From assembly GCA_014529385.2 (NCBI GenBank), contig CM043954.1, forward strand, positions 90,981,747 to 91,045,746: a stretch of DNA of 64,000 nt, written 5' to 3'. Below, one piece after another: positions 48,961 to 60,536 of the stretch (positions are counted from its first letter, which is position 1; each line of letters starts with the position of its first letter). Source of the stretch: Adiantum capillus-veneris (Eukaryota; Streptophyta; Polypodiopsida; Polypodiales; Pteridaceae). The notes beneath the pieces were generated by a model that was not told the DNA's origin, searched no databases, and saw only the letters and a list, made by a program, of their open reading frames with translations. Made by a program: the position numbers and the translations under genes.

Positions 48961-50697
48961 TTAGTCCACAAAGGGGAGTAAGCCCAAAGCTTTGAGGAAA
49001 GCTTCAAGCTTCTCATGAGACAATGCCTTTGTGAAAAGATATACAAGGTTGTCCTGTGTTGGCACATAAGCCAAGCTGATCTCTCCTGTTGAGAGCCTCT
49101 CCCTGACATAGTGGTAATGCACCTCAATGTGCTTTGTGCGAGCATGAAAAACTGGGTTCCTCGCAACTGCCAATGCACTGTGACTATCAGTGTAGATAGT
49201 GTTGGCAGTGTCCTGTCCAACACCCAAATCAGCCATAACGCGTCTGAGCCATACACACTCAAACGTAGATGTGAAGAATGCCCTATACTCAGCCTCACAA
49301 CTCGAAGTGGCCACAGTAGGTTGCTTCTTGCTCAACCATGATATACATGAACTGCCAAGCATGAAACAAAAACCACTTGTGGACACTCGCGTGTCAAAAC
49401 AACCAGCCCAATGTGAGTCCGAAAAAGCATGTCAGTCTGGCGGCAATGATCCCCCCTTGGGATAAAACAAGCCAAGATGTAAAGTGCCACTAAGGTAGCG
49501 GAAAATCCTCTTGACAGCCTGCCAATGCTTAGACCTTGGGCTATGCATAAATCTGCTGACCTGTGAGACTACAAACTGAATATCCGGCCTCGTGTTGCAT
49601 ACATAAATGAGGCAGCCAGCATCAGTTTGGTAAAAAGGTGACATCAACAGGATCACCAACATCATGTAGACTCAACTTCAAACCTGTTTCCATGGGAGTG
49701 GCAATAGGTTTGCAATCCTCAAGTCCAAACTTACATAGCAATGTTCTATGTAACTTTTCTGACACAAGGCAATACCACCATCACACTGCTTAAACTGTAT
49801 ACCCAAATAATGATGCAACAGCCCCAAATCTTTCATCTTGAAAGTAGCATTCAAATCAGCCTTAAATTCAGCAATATGTCTCTCATTTGGTCCAGTGATC
49901 GGCAAATCATCAACATAAAGAACCACAATGAGAAGTACATCACCCTCACGCTTTACATACAATGAGCTTTCTGTTGGACTATTACGAAAGCCTCGTTTAA
50001 CCAAATGAGTGTCAGCTTTCTCATACCAAGCACGAGGAGATTGCTTCAACCCATACAAAGCCTTCTTACATCTGCACACTTTGTCCTCTTGTCCTTTTAT
50101 GACAAAACCGGAAGGCTGTGTTACATAAACTTCCTCAAATATGTCACCATTCAAGAAAGCAGTAACAATGTCTGATTGATGTACATCCCAACCAAAATGA
50201 GCTGCCAATGCACATAGAAAATGCACAGTAGTCATACGACAAGTGGGAGCAAAAGTCTCTTCATAATCTATGCCTTTTTGCTGTGCATAACCCTTTGCAA
50301 CAAGTCGAGCCTTATGGCGATCGATCTCACCATCCGGCTTGCGTTTCAACTCGTAAACCCACTTCGTACCAATGGCCTTTTTGCCAGGAGGCAAGTCACA
50401 TAAAGTCCATGTGTCATTTTCTATAAGTGCATCATATTCTGATTGCATGGCAGTCATCCAATTTTTTGAATTTTGTGCTTCATCAAAAGTCAGAGGCTCC
50501 TCAACATCATGTAAGCTAGACACAACCAAAGCATAACAATCTGATGCATAAGATGCATGGCGAGAGCCTGAACGAGTACGACTAGACAAAGGTGCATCCA
50601 ATTTACTATCACGCAAAGTGTGCACCATCCATTTTGGCATACCTCTAGCCTGCTCATTTTCAGCCCTTTCCTTCAAGTACATCATGTACATATGCAT
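48961..50697 (-). pseudogene. Copia reverse transcriptase and RNase H
   Basis: Frame 49678-50697 gives the copia reverse transcriptase: GTKWVYELKRKPDGEIDRHK, ARLVAKGYAQQKGIDYEETF, FGWDVHQSDIVTAFLNG, LYGLKQSPRAWYEK and active-site LYVDDL. After a short break (near 49,670) the same phase continues with CNTRPDIQFVVSQVSRFMHS. RNase H follows (49,386 down to 48,961: CISWLSKKQPTVATSSCEAE, YTDSHSALAVARNP, VHYHYVRERL). The polymerase copies the RNA into DNA; RNase H removes the template. Breaks are few, as expected for a young copy. Confidence 0.92.
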
Positions 50698-51826
50698 CAG
50701 TAATAGGCTGTTCTAAAACATTTTCAGAAACCCCCATAGGCTGTACATTTTCCTCATTGGAACTTACATTCGTATTTCCACCACTGAAAAGAGGCAACAA
50801 AGTGTGATAAATGTCATGTGAGCTTACATTACTGTCTCTAGTACATGACAGCAAGGGCTGAACAGAATCTTCCACAAACACTACATCCCGAGAAACCAGA
50901 ATACGTTTTGTTTGCGGATGAAACAACCTGTAACCTTTGCTTTCAGCACTATAACCAACAAAAATACATTTGACAGCCTTATCATCTAATTTTCTGCCCT
51001 GCACTTGTGGCACCAAAGAATATGACAAACAACCAAAAACACGCATGTGCTCAATAGAAGGTTTTCTATCATGCCATGCTTCATATGGAGTAATAGACTG
51101 CAAAGCTTTCGTAGGACACCTGTTAAGTACATAAGTGGCACACATGATGGCCTCAAGCCAAAAAGAATGCGGTAAAGCTTGAATTTTGACCATACATCGT
51201 GCCATTTCCGTCAGTGACGTGTTTTTCCTCTCAGCAACACCATTTTGCTGAGGCGTATAAGGCACTTTACATTGGTGTTTTATCCCACGACTAGCCAGAA
51301 ATGCATTAAATTCATGAGACATATACTCCCCCCCTCGATCGGAACGGAGGGTGCCCATAGTACATTTTGAGACATTTTCAGCCATAGCCAGAAATTGTTT
51401 GAAGCACATAAAAACTTCGGACTTCACTTTAAGCGGAAATACCCATGCATGCCTGGAGTAATCATCAATGAAAGTCACTAAGTACAGGTAATTGCCCAAG
51501 GACGGAGTTTGCATGGGCCCACAAACATCACTATGCACAAGTTGCAACCTGCATGTGGCCTGAACTGAACCATCCTTTGGAAACTTAGAACGCTACATCT
51601 TACCCAAAATACAGCCTTCACAAACATGTTTGACAGGTGCTTTGAGAGGTGGCAAAGAAGCAACCATATCAGATTTCTGCAAACGCAGCAAATTGCCAAA
51701 ATTCAGATGACCAAAACGTGCATGCCAAAGTTTTGCATCTAAAATAGCCCTTGAATCTGCAACAGCATTTGCAAAATTTTGTCCACACTTGTCATACAAA
51801 GTGAGCTTATACAGCCCACACGGCAT
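50660..51826 (-). pseudogene. Copia integrase
   Basis: Frame 51593-51826 contains the zinc-binding pre-integrase region (LWHARFGHLNFGNLLRLQ, HVCEGCILGKM). Frame 50660-51547 holds the catalytic core: VHSDVCGPM (first Asp), LRSDRGGEYMS (second Asp) and YTPQQNGVAERKN (Glu). GYSAESKGYRLFHP follows. The two parts share one phase, with a stop at about 51,590. Frame changes separate the integrase from the protease upstream (about 51,800) and from the reverse transcriptase downstream (about 50,680). The enzyme would insert the cDNA with a 5-bp duplication, matching the AATCC flanks. Confidence 0.9.
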
Positions 51827-53375
51827 AAAAGCCCAGATGCAACAATTTCATCACCGAAACTGAGATCATGAACTGTACATCTGTCATCCACAAATTTGAC
51901 TACAAGTCCAAGTCTAGCAAGTGCGGATACAGACAAGAGATTCTTCTTGATCCTAGGTACATAAAGTGCATCAACAAGTGTGAAAGAACTGCCATTAGCA
52001 GCAGCAAGCACAATCTTTCCAACTCCCTGAATTGGATAAGAGGCATTGTTGGCACAAGTGACTGAATTCCCATGAGGGACAGACTCGAGAGAGGTAAACA
52101 ATTCACGATGTGAGGTAATGTGCTTTGTAGCACCACTGTCGAAATACCACACATGTGAATCTGCAGCAACTGACAAGCATGCATCATGGACAGCAGGATT
52201 GTAAGTGCACTCTGCGCTAAACGCCCATTCTGCATCAACATCAGCAACACAGTCTCCTTTCACAGAAGACTCAACAATGGCTGCATTTGTAGTGTAACCA
52301 GCATTTGCAGTGGAACCACCCTCTTTCTTCTTAGCCTCTTTGGCCTTCAACTTAGGACACGACTTGATCAAGTGATCATTGGCTTTACAATAATGGCAAC
52401 GTATCTTCTTTTTGCCCTTATCACCAGAATTGTCAGACGAAGTGCTGCCAGCGGAAGCATTAGGAACAAAATTTTTGCCACTTGCAGAAGAACCATAAGA
52501 AGTGGTTGCATTACTATTACCACCCTTTCTTTGAGAAGCAATAAGAAGTGGTTGCATTACTATTACCACCCTTTCTTTGAGAAGCAATAAGAAGTGGTTG
52601 CATTACTATTACCACCCTTTCTTTGAGAAGCAATAAAAGCCTGTTCAACTGCACGCTGCCTAGTCCTGTTTTTTCTGGAAAGTGACTCTTGCAACAGCAA
52701 TGTGCATAATGCATCAAACTTGACAACTTCAGGATTTCCTTGGGTCATAAGTCTCCAAGTACTAGCAAAAGTCTGGTAGGAATCTGGTAAAGCATCAAGA
52801 ACAGTTTGCACAAGGGAACTATCTGAAATGACTTCACCTGCAGAAATAAGCTGCTCATTGATATCCTTGACACTAGCAAGGAAAGTGTCCATATCATCTT
52901 CCTCATGCATAATCTTCGACTCTAGCTCTTTACGCAGCAAAGCAATTTTAGCCTCATTGCGGCTTGCATAAAGACCTGCTAAAATATCCCAAGCCTGTTT
53001 TGCAGATTTTGCTGAACGGATGTGAGGAACAATGGTGCGCTTCACAGACAACGCAATCAATGCATGAGCCTGCGCATCCTTAACATCCCAAAGAGCTTGT
53101 TCTGCTGTAGGCAAAACAAATCTAACAGCTGCAATCCTTGCAGCAAGACCTGCAACATCCTCAACATCGTCTACATCCTCAGAACTAGGACGTACATCAA
53201 TGCCCTGCACAATGTTCCAGACACCCTTTGACACAAGAACATGTTGCATCATATAAGCCCACATAGGGTAGTTGTCCCCATCCAACCTGTCCCTAGTAGC
53301 AAACATCTTGAACACATCCAACCTGTCCTCAACAACAAACATCTTGAACACATCTGTGTTGTTGTTGTCAGCCAT
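51739..53375 (-). pseudogene. Copia gag, zinc knuckle and protease
   Basis: Gag starts at ATG 53375 (MADNNNTDVFK) with capsid landmarks LDGDNYPMWAYMMQHVLVSK and KQAWDILAGLY. After a 46-bp triplicated segment (52497-52634) the reading continues in another phase. There follow a zinc knuckle CHYCKANDHLIKSC (about 52,390) and the aspartic protease motif WYFDSGATKHITS (about 52,140). Two extra 46-bp copies add 92 bp, which is exactly the shift between the two phases, so the triplication by itself explains the gag-pol break. Confidence 0.92.
52497..52634. repeat. 46-bp tandem triplication in copia gag
   Basis: Three copies with AGTGGTTGCATTACTATTAC starting at 52501, 52547 and 52593. The copies appear identical apart from their edges, so this is a recent expansion. 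Confidence 0.95.
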
Positions 53376-53723
53376 GGTAAATGCTGCACCTGATGTGAAA
53401 ACTGCCCGAAAATAGGAGAAACGGAGCGGGAACAACCTGTGCTATATAGCACAAACCATAGAAGACTATAAGGCACCTGTAATGCAGAAAATGGTACTGA
53501 CATAAATTCTGCACAAAATGACAAAATAGCCTTTGCGGTACTGCATGTAGTGGAAACGGATGCCGAAATGAGCCCAAATCAAAATTATGAGCAGACCGAG
53601 CTCTTCGAGCAAGCCCAAAATGTTTGTCGACCTGCGAACGCTCGCCAAAGCTCACTGAAATCAGAGAAAGTGAGCAGGCGTGTGATGGAGCAGCTGTTGA
53701 CTAAGCCCGGGAGGACGTGACCT

Positions 53724-53735
53724 GCTCTGATACCA
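53724..53735 (-). other. Copia primer binding site
   Basis: The minus strand reads TGGTATCAGAGC, a perfect match to the usual initiator-Met tRNA primer site, 2 bases inside the 5' LTR. Confidence 0.93.
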
Positions 53736-53737
53736 AT

Positions 53738-53964
53738 TGTTGGAATTAGGGTTGCAGAGAAACACACACAGCTTGGAGAAGATGAAGGAAGCTCAAGGAA
53801 CACAATAGAGAGTGTGTTTCTTAGTGTGCAATGGAAAGATAGATAGCCCTAGAGTGATGGGCGTATATACAATGCACGGGGGAAAAAACCTCCTAAAGAG
53901 GGAAAAAATGCCTCGGCGGTCCTAGTGTATTCACACACATCACTACCACATGTATATGGTAACA
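53738..53964 (-). repeat. 5' LTR of the copia element
   Basis: 227 bp, TGTTGGAATTAGGG to ATATGGTAACA on the plus strand, followed by AATCC (53965-53969). Confidence 0.95.
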
Positions 53965-55709
53965 AATCCATGGTGTTTGAAAATATGAGATATGAAGAGA
54001 GTTGCCATTTGGTGTGTCTTAATAGTCTTTTTGACAGGAATAAAGTGTGCTTGCTTGCTAAACCTGTTGACTATTGTCCATATTCCCGTATTCCCATGGA
54101 TAGACTGGGTAATCCAAAGGTAAAATCCATGGATATACTCTCCCATGGAGAATTAGGGATTGGCAATGGCTGGAGTAATCCAGGTTGCTTCCCTCTATCA
54201 TATTTAGTCTTTTGGCATACCACACATTTTGAAACATACTCTTGTATGCCCACTTTCATGGTAGGCCAATAGAAGTACGTCTCTACTCCTCGAAAAATAG
54301 ATTGAATGCCTCTATGCCCCGCATAGGGAGGAGCATGGAATTAATACATGACTTTCTCACAAACGGAGTGGGTAACACATAGCCTATTGCCATGGAAAAG
54401 ATAACCATCCTACAAGGTGAATGGTTCTCCTTTTTGCCCCAATGCAAGGGCTGACATTATGTCTTTAAAGCCAGTGTGAGTAGCATACTCTTCTATCATA
54501 GAAGATAGATCAGTGTGAGTTGCTATAGACACCGCATTAACTTTTGGTCATCGTAAAAGTGCATTGACCACTTGATTGTGCTTACCAGCAATGTGAGCAA
54601 TATGAAAATAAAATTACAAAACAAAACTTTCCCACCTTATTTGTTTGTCGAAAATCTTGGTTTGCGTCATGAAGTACTTGAGACTTTGGTGGTCTGTTCG
54701 CAAAATAAATGGAGTCCCCAGTATATAGTGCTTCCATGTGTCTAGGACTTGTAGAAAAGCTAAAACCTCTTCTCCATATATGCCCAAGACTCGTTTATCG
54801 GTATTGAGCCTTCAATCTCATATGCTATGGCACGCCTTCTTGAAGCGAAATTGCTCCAAGGAAATCACCACAAGCATCACATTGGACCTCAAAGGACTTT
54901 GAGAGATCCATAAGCATAAGGATTGGTTGGGAGGTAAGCTTCTCTTTGAGCTTGTAAAAAGAATTTTTCTCTTTAGCAGTCCATGAGTACTTACCATTCT
55001 TCTTTGTTAAGTCATGTAATGGTCCTGCTATTTGAGAGAAATCGGCTATGCAACGTCTATAGTATGCACACATACTAATAAAGCTTCTTAGTTCATGTAG
55101 ATTCCTTGGATTAGGCCATGATTTTATTACCTCCAGCTTTGATGGATCTATACAGATACCATCTTGAGAGATAATATGACCTAAGTATTGAATCTTTTGA
55201 AGGAAAAAATCACTCTTCTTTTGATTGATAAAAAGCTTGTTCTCCCTCAAAGCTTGAAAAATCACTTGGAGATGTTGCTTGTGTTCCTCAAAGGACTTGG
55301 AGCAGATGATGATATCATCGAAGAACACTCCATTGAATTTGCAGTAGGGTCTAAAGATTTTCTCCATCAAACGATTAAACGTGGCTGGTGCATTAGTCAA
55401 GCCAAGAGGCATGACTAGATATTCATAAAGACCAAACATTGTACGGAATGCGGTCTTTAGGATATATTCATTCACTATCCTTATTTGATGATAGTCACTA
55501 TTTAGGTCAATCCTACTGAGGTAGGTAAATTCTTGTACCTTATCAAACATATCTTCTACCCGTAGTATGGGAAATCTGTTTTTGATAGTGATATGGTTTA
55601 GTGCTCGATAGTCCACACACATGCGGTATGTACCATCTTTCTTTTGCACTAAAAGAACTGGAGAAGAAAAGGGAGAGGAGCTAGGCCTCACCAAACCTTT
55701 GTCTACCAA
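53965..55709 (-). pseudogene. Chromovirus reverse transcriptase, RNase H, integrase start
   Basis: From 55709: LVRPSSSPFSSPVLLVQKKDG, YRMCVDYRALNHITIKNRFP, LVMPLGLTNAPATFNRLM and an active site FFDDIII (Phe for the usual Tyr of YxDD). Next comes LGHIISQDGI and the connection region (to 54,825). RNase H remains (RTDHQSLKYF, about 54,690) follow after frame breaks. The integrase zinc-binding part (CVVCQKTKYDRGKQPG) and core start (SPWESISMDFTFGLP, WTIVNRFSKQAHFIPVKK) follow. The frame then runs into the copia insertion at 53,969 and resumes at 48,660. The reverse transcriptase is the best preserved part. Confidence 0.9.
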
Positions 55710-56102
55710 TTCTTGTACTTAACTCATGATCTCCTCTTGTTGAGCTTGGGAAACTTGATAAGGAGGCTTGTTAGGTGGTGAGATTCCTGGTAGGATCTCA
55801 ATTCAATGGTCATCATCCCCTCATTTTGGAGGTGAGTCCATAGAGATATCATCGATGAACAATGCGGTATGTACCATCTTTCTTTTTCACTAAAAGAATT
55901 GGAGAAGAAAAGGGAGAGGAGCTAGGCCTCACCAACCCTTTGTCTACCAATTCTTGTACTTGCCTCATGATCTCCTCTTGTTGAGCTTGGGAAACTCGAT
56001 AAGGAGGCTTGTTAGGTGGTGACCTTCCTGGTAGGATCTCAATTTGATGGTCATCATCCCCTCATTTTGGAGGTAAGTCCATAGAGATATCGTCGATGAA
56101 CA
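55621..56102. repeat. 241-bp tandem duplication in chromovirus pol
   Basis: Unit 1 (55621-55861) and unit 2 (55862-56102) both start ATGCGGTATGTACCATCTTT and end GATGAAC, with few differences. It duplicates the start of the reverse transcriptase, so the N-terminal codons occur twice. Confidence 0.93.
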
Positions 56103-56943
56103 CATCTTGAATCCATTTAGAAAATTAGACAAGTCTAACTCTTCTTGATTCCTACCATTTATATCTGATGAAACATTAGGACCTTCATTAGGAAGAGGAT
56201 GGGGTGTAGGAGGGCCTCTTTATTTTCCATGAGCTTATGGAGGTGATTAACATTTTGACGAATAGGTGTACCCCATGTGTGCAAGAATGGTGGGTGTGTA
56301 AGAAATATGTAAGAGTGATCAAAGGATGCACTTTTTCCCTGAAAAAGGAGGTGGAAAATTTTATGATTTTTGGCCTTCCATAACTCCCACATATGATCTC
56401 CGATTTGAGTGGAGATCATAGATCCGCAATCTACATGTTGATCTCATTCCATAGATAGGCTACATGATATGGTTTTACCCGCTAGATTTTAAATTCCATT
56501 TTGGGGGGAAACTTTGAATTCAAATAAACTAGCCGTTTTTCCTGTTTGAATTCAAAAGCTCTCCTTTGATTACTTTGTTAATACTAAAGGTTTGACTTTA
56601 TTAAACTACAAAATAAAGAGACCCTCCTAGACCCCATTCTCTTCCTAATGTTTAGGGATTCTTTGAAAAAAATCATGTACGCAAAAATTGAGCTTTTCAT
56701 TGATTTATCAAAAGCAGGAGAATTTACAAGAGGTATCGTACGACCAGACTCACTAGCATCTATATACATGCTCTTTTCCCTCTAGGTGAAGTAGATTCTC
56801 CTTACAGGGAACTTCATGTTGGCAGCCATGCGGTTGAAGCATGGTGCCCCTAGGATAGCATCCTCATGTTGGAGAGAAAAGATGAAAAAGTCTTCTTTGT
56901 CGATATAGGATGTAGCTTTGGACATGAAGCCTCAACTTCGCAA
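56103..56943. other. Chromovirus interior, decayed
   Basis: Between protease and reverse transcriptase on the minus strand. No motif is readable. Part may be an insertion or a degenerate linker. Confidence 0.4.
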
Positions 56944-58191
56944 TCAAGGGAGTAACGGAGGCTTGCTGTCCAAAGCTTCATCGTCAGTTACAATATCTCC
57001 CATCTTGAAATCTTGAATGCCCAGCTTAGTGGCCATCTCCATTGATATGAAGTTGTGAGCAGAGCCAGGGTCAAACAAGATGAAGGCATCATGCTCCCGT
57101 ACCTTTCCCCAAGCATAGGAGAGAGGTGATCCTTTGCAATGAGCATCCTCTTTTGGAGCTTCAACCATGAAAGATCTAGGAGTCTCATTGTGGGCATTTT
57201 GCTTGGGGCAAGAACCATAGCCATGTCCTTGCTCCCCACACTTAAAAATTTGTGGCCCTTAAAAAAAGCTTCAAGCTCTTCAGGAGAGAGTTTATTTTTA
57301 CCTTTATAAAATCCCTTCTCCTTGGACCGATTGTTGTTGTTGTTGGAATTGCCTTGGGAAGAATTTTGGCCATTGGTTTTCCCTTTTGCATCACTTTGGT
57401 CTTTGCTTTCCATGGGCTTGGCATTCCTTCTAGCCCCTTGTTGGAAATTCATGCACGAAGCAACCACGGTGTGGTGGATTACTTTGGTGATAGAACCAGG
57501 CTGTTGGGAGTTGACGTACTCAGCAATCTCTTCAGGTAATCCCACACAGAATTGTTGCTTTGCTCGGCAAAGTTTATCTTTTGAAAGACAATAGCCTTGA
57601 GATGTAAATTCCAAAACTTGTCCACATATTTGTGGATAGACTCATGGCAGAGAAGCTTCAAAATCCGCCATTCGGTAAGCACTTTTTCCTTTGCATCGCT
57701 TGCAAGTAATTGCTTCATGATGGAAACTCATAGAGTTTTCCATGTCTTTGGGGCTTCACCGTTGCCACATGAAGGTTAGCCCACCATTGACGAGCAGATT
57801 TTTGAAAGTGCATAGCTACATGGTGTATCTTAGAGGAATCTGTGAAGCCCTCGTCTCCAAAGGCCGCATCAAATTGTTGGATGAAGGCCAATACTTTGTC
57901 GGTAGCACCAAATGTGGCATCATAGGTGAGAAAAGAGATACTCTTTCCTCCCTCTTTGAACTTCTTGAGCTTTTGGAACCTTTGCCATGCAAGGTAATAT
58001 TTGTGATATTCTCTCCTGTTGTATTCTCTAGGAGAATAACTGTTGCTTTCATCAAAAGAGGAGGAAGGTAAAGAAGAAGGAGAAGAGGGTGGCCTCTTTC
58101 TTACCCTTTTCTTCCTTTTTTTCCTCTCTTCCCTTTTGAAGTGACGAGGAGATGGACTATGGGTTGACCTTTCCTCTTCGGAGAAGTTCAT
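56944..58191 (-). pseudogene. Chromovirus gag and protease
   Basis: ATG at 58191 starts MNFSEEERSTHSPSPRHFKR with a long basic and Ser-rich head. The gag domain follows (FLTYDATFGATDKVLAFIQQF, FQKSARQWWANLHV), then after frame changes CVGLPEEIAEYV and a Ser/Asn/Lys linker. A partial zinc knuckle KCGEQGHGYGSC lies near 57,230, with its first Cys not seen. The protease (56944-57168) has FILFDPGSAHNFISMEMATKLGI, where DPGS takes the place of the usual D-S/T-G. Three frame breaks make it non-functional as it stands. Confidence 0.87.
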
Positions 58192-58932
58192 GACTGTCTA
58201 GACCGCAGTCTTTGTGGAGCCACATCTTCACAAAAACTTAGAGATTCGCTTCTTTTTCGTTCTTTAGATTCCTCCTCTCTTACAGGAGAGATCGTCTTTT
58301 GGGGGTCTCATCAGGAGGCCTCCTAAGCTCTCTCTCCTCTTGGACAGGAAGGAGAATCCCATAAGCATGAAGTTGTTGAGTAACTTTGGCTTGCAAAGCA
58401 AGGCTGCCCATATGTTGCTGTCCATACCTTGTAACAAGGTAATTGACAAGATAATTGATAATTTTGATTTTGCACCTTCATGTGCAAAATAAAAGTTACC
58501 AATGTTCATTCTACTCTCTTGGTTATTGTCAGCTATGATGATTAAACTTATGTATAGATTACTTTGTGCTTTGGTACCCTCAAAAATCTTAGTTGCTACT
58601 CTTCTTTACCTTTGAAAATCAGTCCTCCTCAAGTAGCCACACCCATGGTTTAGACACTATTGATTGCAAAGACTAGTGGAGCGGGTCTAACATTGCTTGG
58701 TTTATTATGGTTCCTGTTGAGCTTGCTCGTAGCTCAATAATGGTTAAGCCAAAGGCAAGCCCCAAGAGGCTCCACTATTAAGACTATAGTTCCCAATGAT
58801 TGACCTCGAACTAAGTCCTTCTCAACCAAGATAATAGATCCATGTCCCACTTACCCTATTGCAATAAACAAGACACCCTTTTCATGGACAAATTAAGGAC
58901 CTCTCTTCTTAAGCAAGAAAGATAAACCAAAT

Positions 58933-58944
58933 GCTCTGATACCA
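58933..58944 (-). other. Chromovirus primer binding site
   Basis: The minus strand reads TGGTATCAGAGC, the initiator-Met tRNA type, 3 bases inside the 5' LTR. Confidence 0.9.
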
Positions 58945-58947
58945 AAA

Positions 58948-60536
58948 CAAAATGGAAATGGCCTATGAACTTTGAGAATACCGAAATTAAGAGAATCAGA
59001 GTGAGCACTTTTTGAGACTACTTTGAGAACATAGAAAGTGAACTTAATTAGCGTTAGCAACATAACCATAGTACTTAATTAACTTGGCATGAACAATACT
59101 TTTGCAAGAGAGAGAGAGTTTAGAGAACTTGACAATAGTTGGGGACTGGATGTATGTGGAGCCTGTCCCCCTCCAATAGGCTTTTGTATTATAGATTCTC
59201 CCATCAAGAGAGACTTGGTACAATACAATCTTTGTGTTCTGTTGTGACCTAGATGATGCAATGAAGATGAAAATCTTCATGCATAACATAGACTTTGTAG
59301 AAAGCATTAACCATCCCCGGCTTCAGTCCCAAGGCCTCAAACACCTTCAAAGGTGGAGAGAGCTAGCAGGGAATGAGGATAGGGAAGAAACATTCATAGG
59401 AGAAAGAAATATTTTCTCACTTATCATCACTATTCTTGCTTATCATACATAATAGCATAGTAACGAAGATGGAGAAGATGGAAATCTTAAGCATTGGAGC
59501 ATGGCCCTTGGTTGGATTTGCATTCCATAGCCAAGAGTGTTGATGTAGGCTCTCAACTTCTCAACAAGCTTGGAGAAGGAGATGGAGCTCTTGTACTTTG
59601 CACTTCACACAATGATCTTGTGTGTGTGTGTGTGTGGGAGAGGGTATATGGGCAAGAACACCCCCTACTTTCTTGGGTCGACCCCCTCTTCTAGCACTAG
59701 TCTACATTTCATTGGACCTCCTCAAGCCTGGCCAATCACATGCTTAGTGCATATCAAGCAACAAGTGTAGAATTAGGACAAGTGTCCTTCTTACCCCTTT
59801 GAGAGAGAGGGCTTGAATGATGCTTTAAAAATTAATTAAATAAACTAATTTCTCATTGGACCCTTTGAGAGGCCAATCAATAGTTTTTAGGCACCTTGTG
59901 GGGGCAACATGAAGAGGAGCTTGACATGTGTCCTTGTCATCTCCTTGGTCTAGGCTTGTTGGTCTAGGATTGCCTTGTATGAGTGTGTGTGTGTGTGTGT
60001 TTGCTCTCATGCCCCCAACTTGTAGGGCTCGCCCCCTCCTTGTAGGGATTCTTGTTGACTTTTTGACACCTCAAACCCTCAACCTTGGACCCGATTCCCA
60101 CCACAAGCTCGGCCCTTAAGCCCTTCAAGCTTGGGTCGGGTTCCCACTTCAAGTACAACCCTAGCATCTCAAGCATGAAAAGAACCTCAAGCATCTCGAT
60201 CATCAAGAACCTCGGTCATCAAGTACGACAAGCACCTCAAGCTTGGGCCGCGTTCCCACCTCAAGCACAGCCCTAGCTTACTTAAGGTCCAAGGCTTTTA
60301 CACTAATTATTGGAAGTCTTTAATGAAACTAACCCTAAGGTATTTTAAGCTCCATTAGCATAGCTCTTTGACAGACCATCTCCCGTTTGGACCCATTATC
60401 TTTGGCCCCGTGCTGAGATGCATCTAAAGTACATACCTATATTCTAACTCTTGCTCCCATATATTCTCTCACATTAAGTGATCAATTTAATATGATAAAA
60501 TCATTTGGGTATAATTAGATGTTAGATTTTATGATA
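58948..60536 (-). repeat. 5' LTR of the chromovirus
   Basis: The uninterrupted partner of 45084-47401. On the plus strand its ends are worn (CA for TG at the left tip, TA for CA at the right tip), consistent with an old insertion. It contains GT runs at about 59,617-59,635 and 59,983-60,000, and the empty MITE site TGCTTAGT at 59741-59748. Confidence 0.85.

Larger units (their letters stand above)
48666..53964 (-). mobile_element. Full-length Ty1/copia element in chromovirus integrase
   Basis: A complete 5,299-bp element read on the minus strand. LTRs are 53738-53964 (5') and 48666-48885 (3'). The target duplication AATCC is identical at 48661-48665 and 53965-53969. The primer site is TGGTATCAGAGC (53724-53735), 2 bases inside the 5' LTR, and the polypurine tract AGGGGGGA lies next to the 3' LTR. 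The LTRs differ by about half a dozen substitutions and a short indel, so it is the youngest large insertion here. It interrupts the integrase core in the codons just before PTSIVSDRD. Gag and pol are nearly complete, with a few frame breaks. Confidence 0.95.
45084..60536 (-). mobile_element. Ty3/gypsy chromovirus nested in hAT copy 2
   Basis: LTRs at 45084-47401 and 58948-60536 enclose, on the minus strand, gag, protease, reverse transcriptase, RNase H, integrase and a C-terminal chromodomain-like region. The target duplication is GCTTC (45079-45083) and GCATC (60537-60541), with one mismatch. hAT copy 1 has the uninterrupted equivalent, ACATC at 14394-14398. Without its own insertions (a copia element and a MITE) it is about 9.4 kb. 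Long LTRs fit the Tekay/Del-type chromoviruses, though the lineage is a guess. All genes carry frameshifts or stops. Confidence 0.88.

Noticed and set aside
54825..55709. Chromovirus reverse transcriptase as an endogenous pararetrovirus
   Set aside because: Flanking LTRs, Met-type primer site, integrase and chromodomain show a Ty3/gypsy element.
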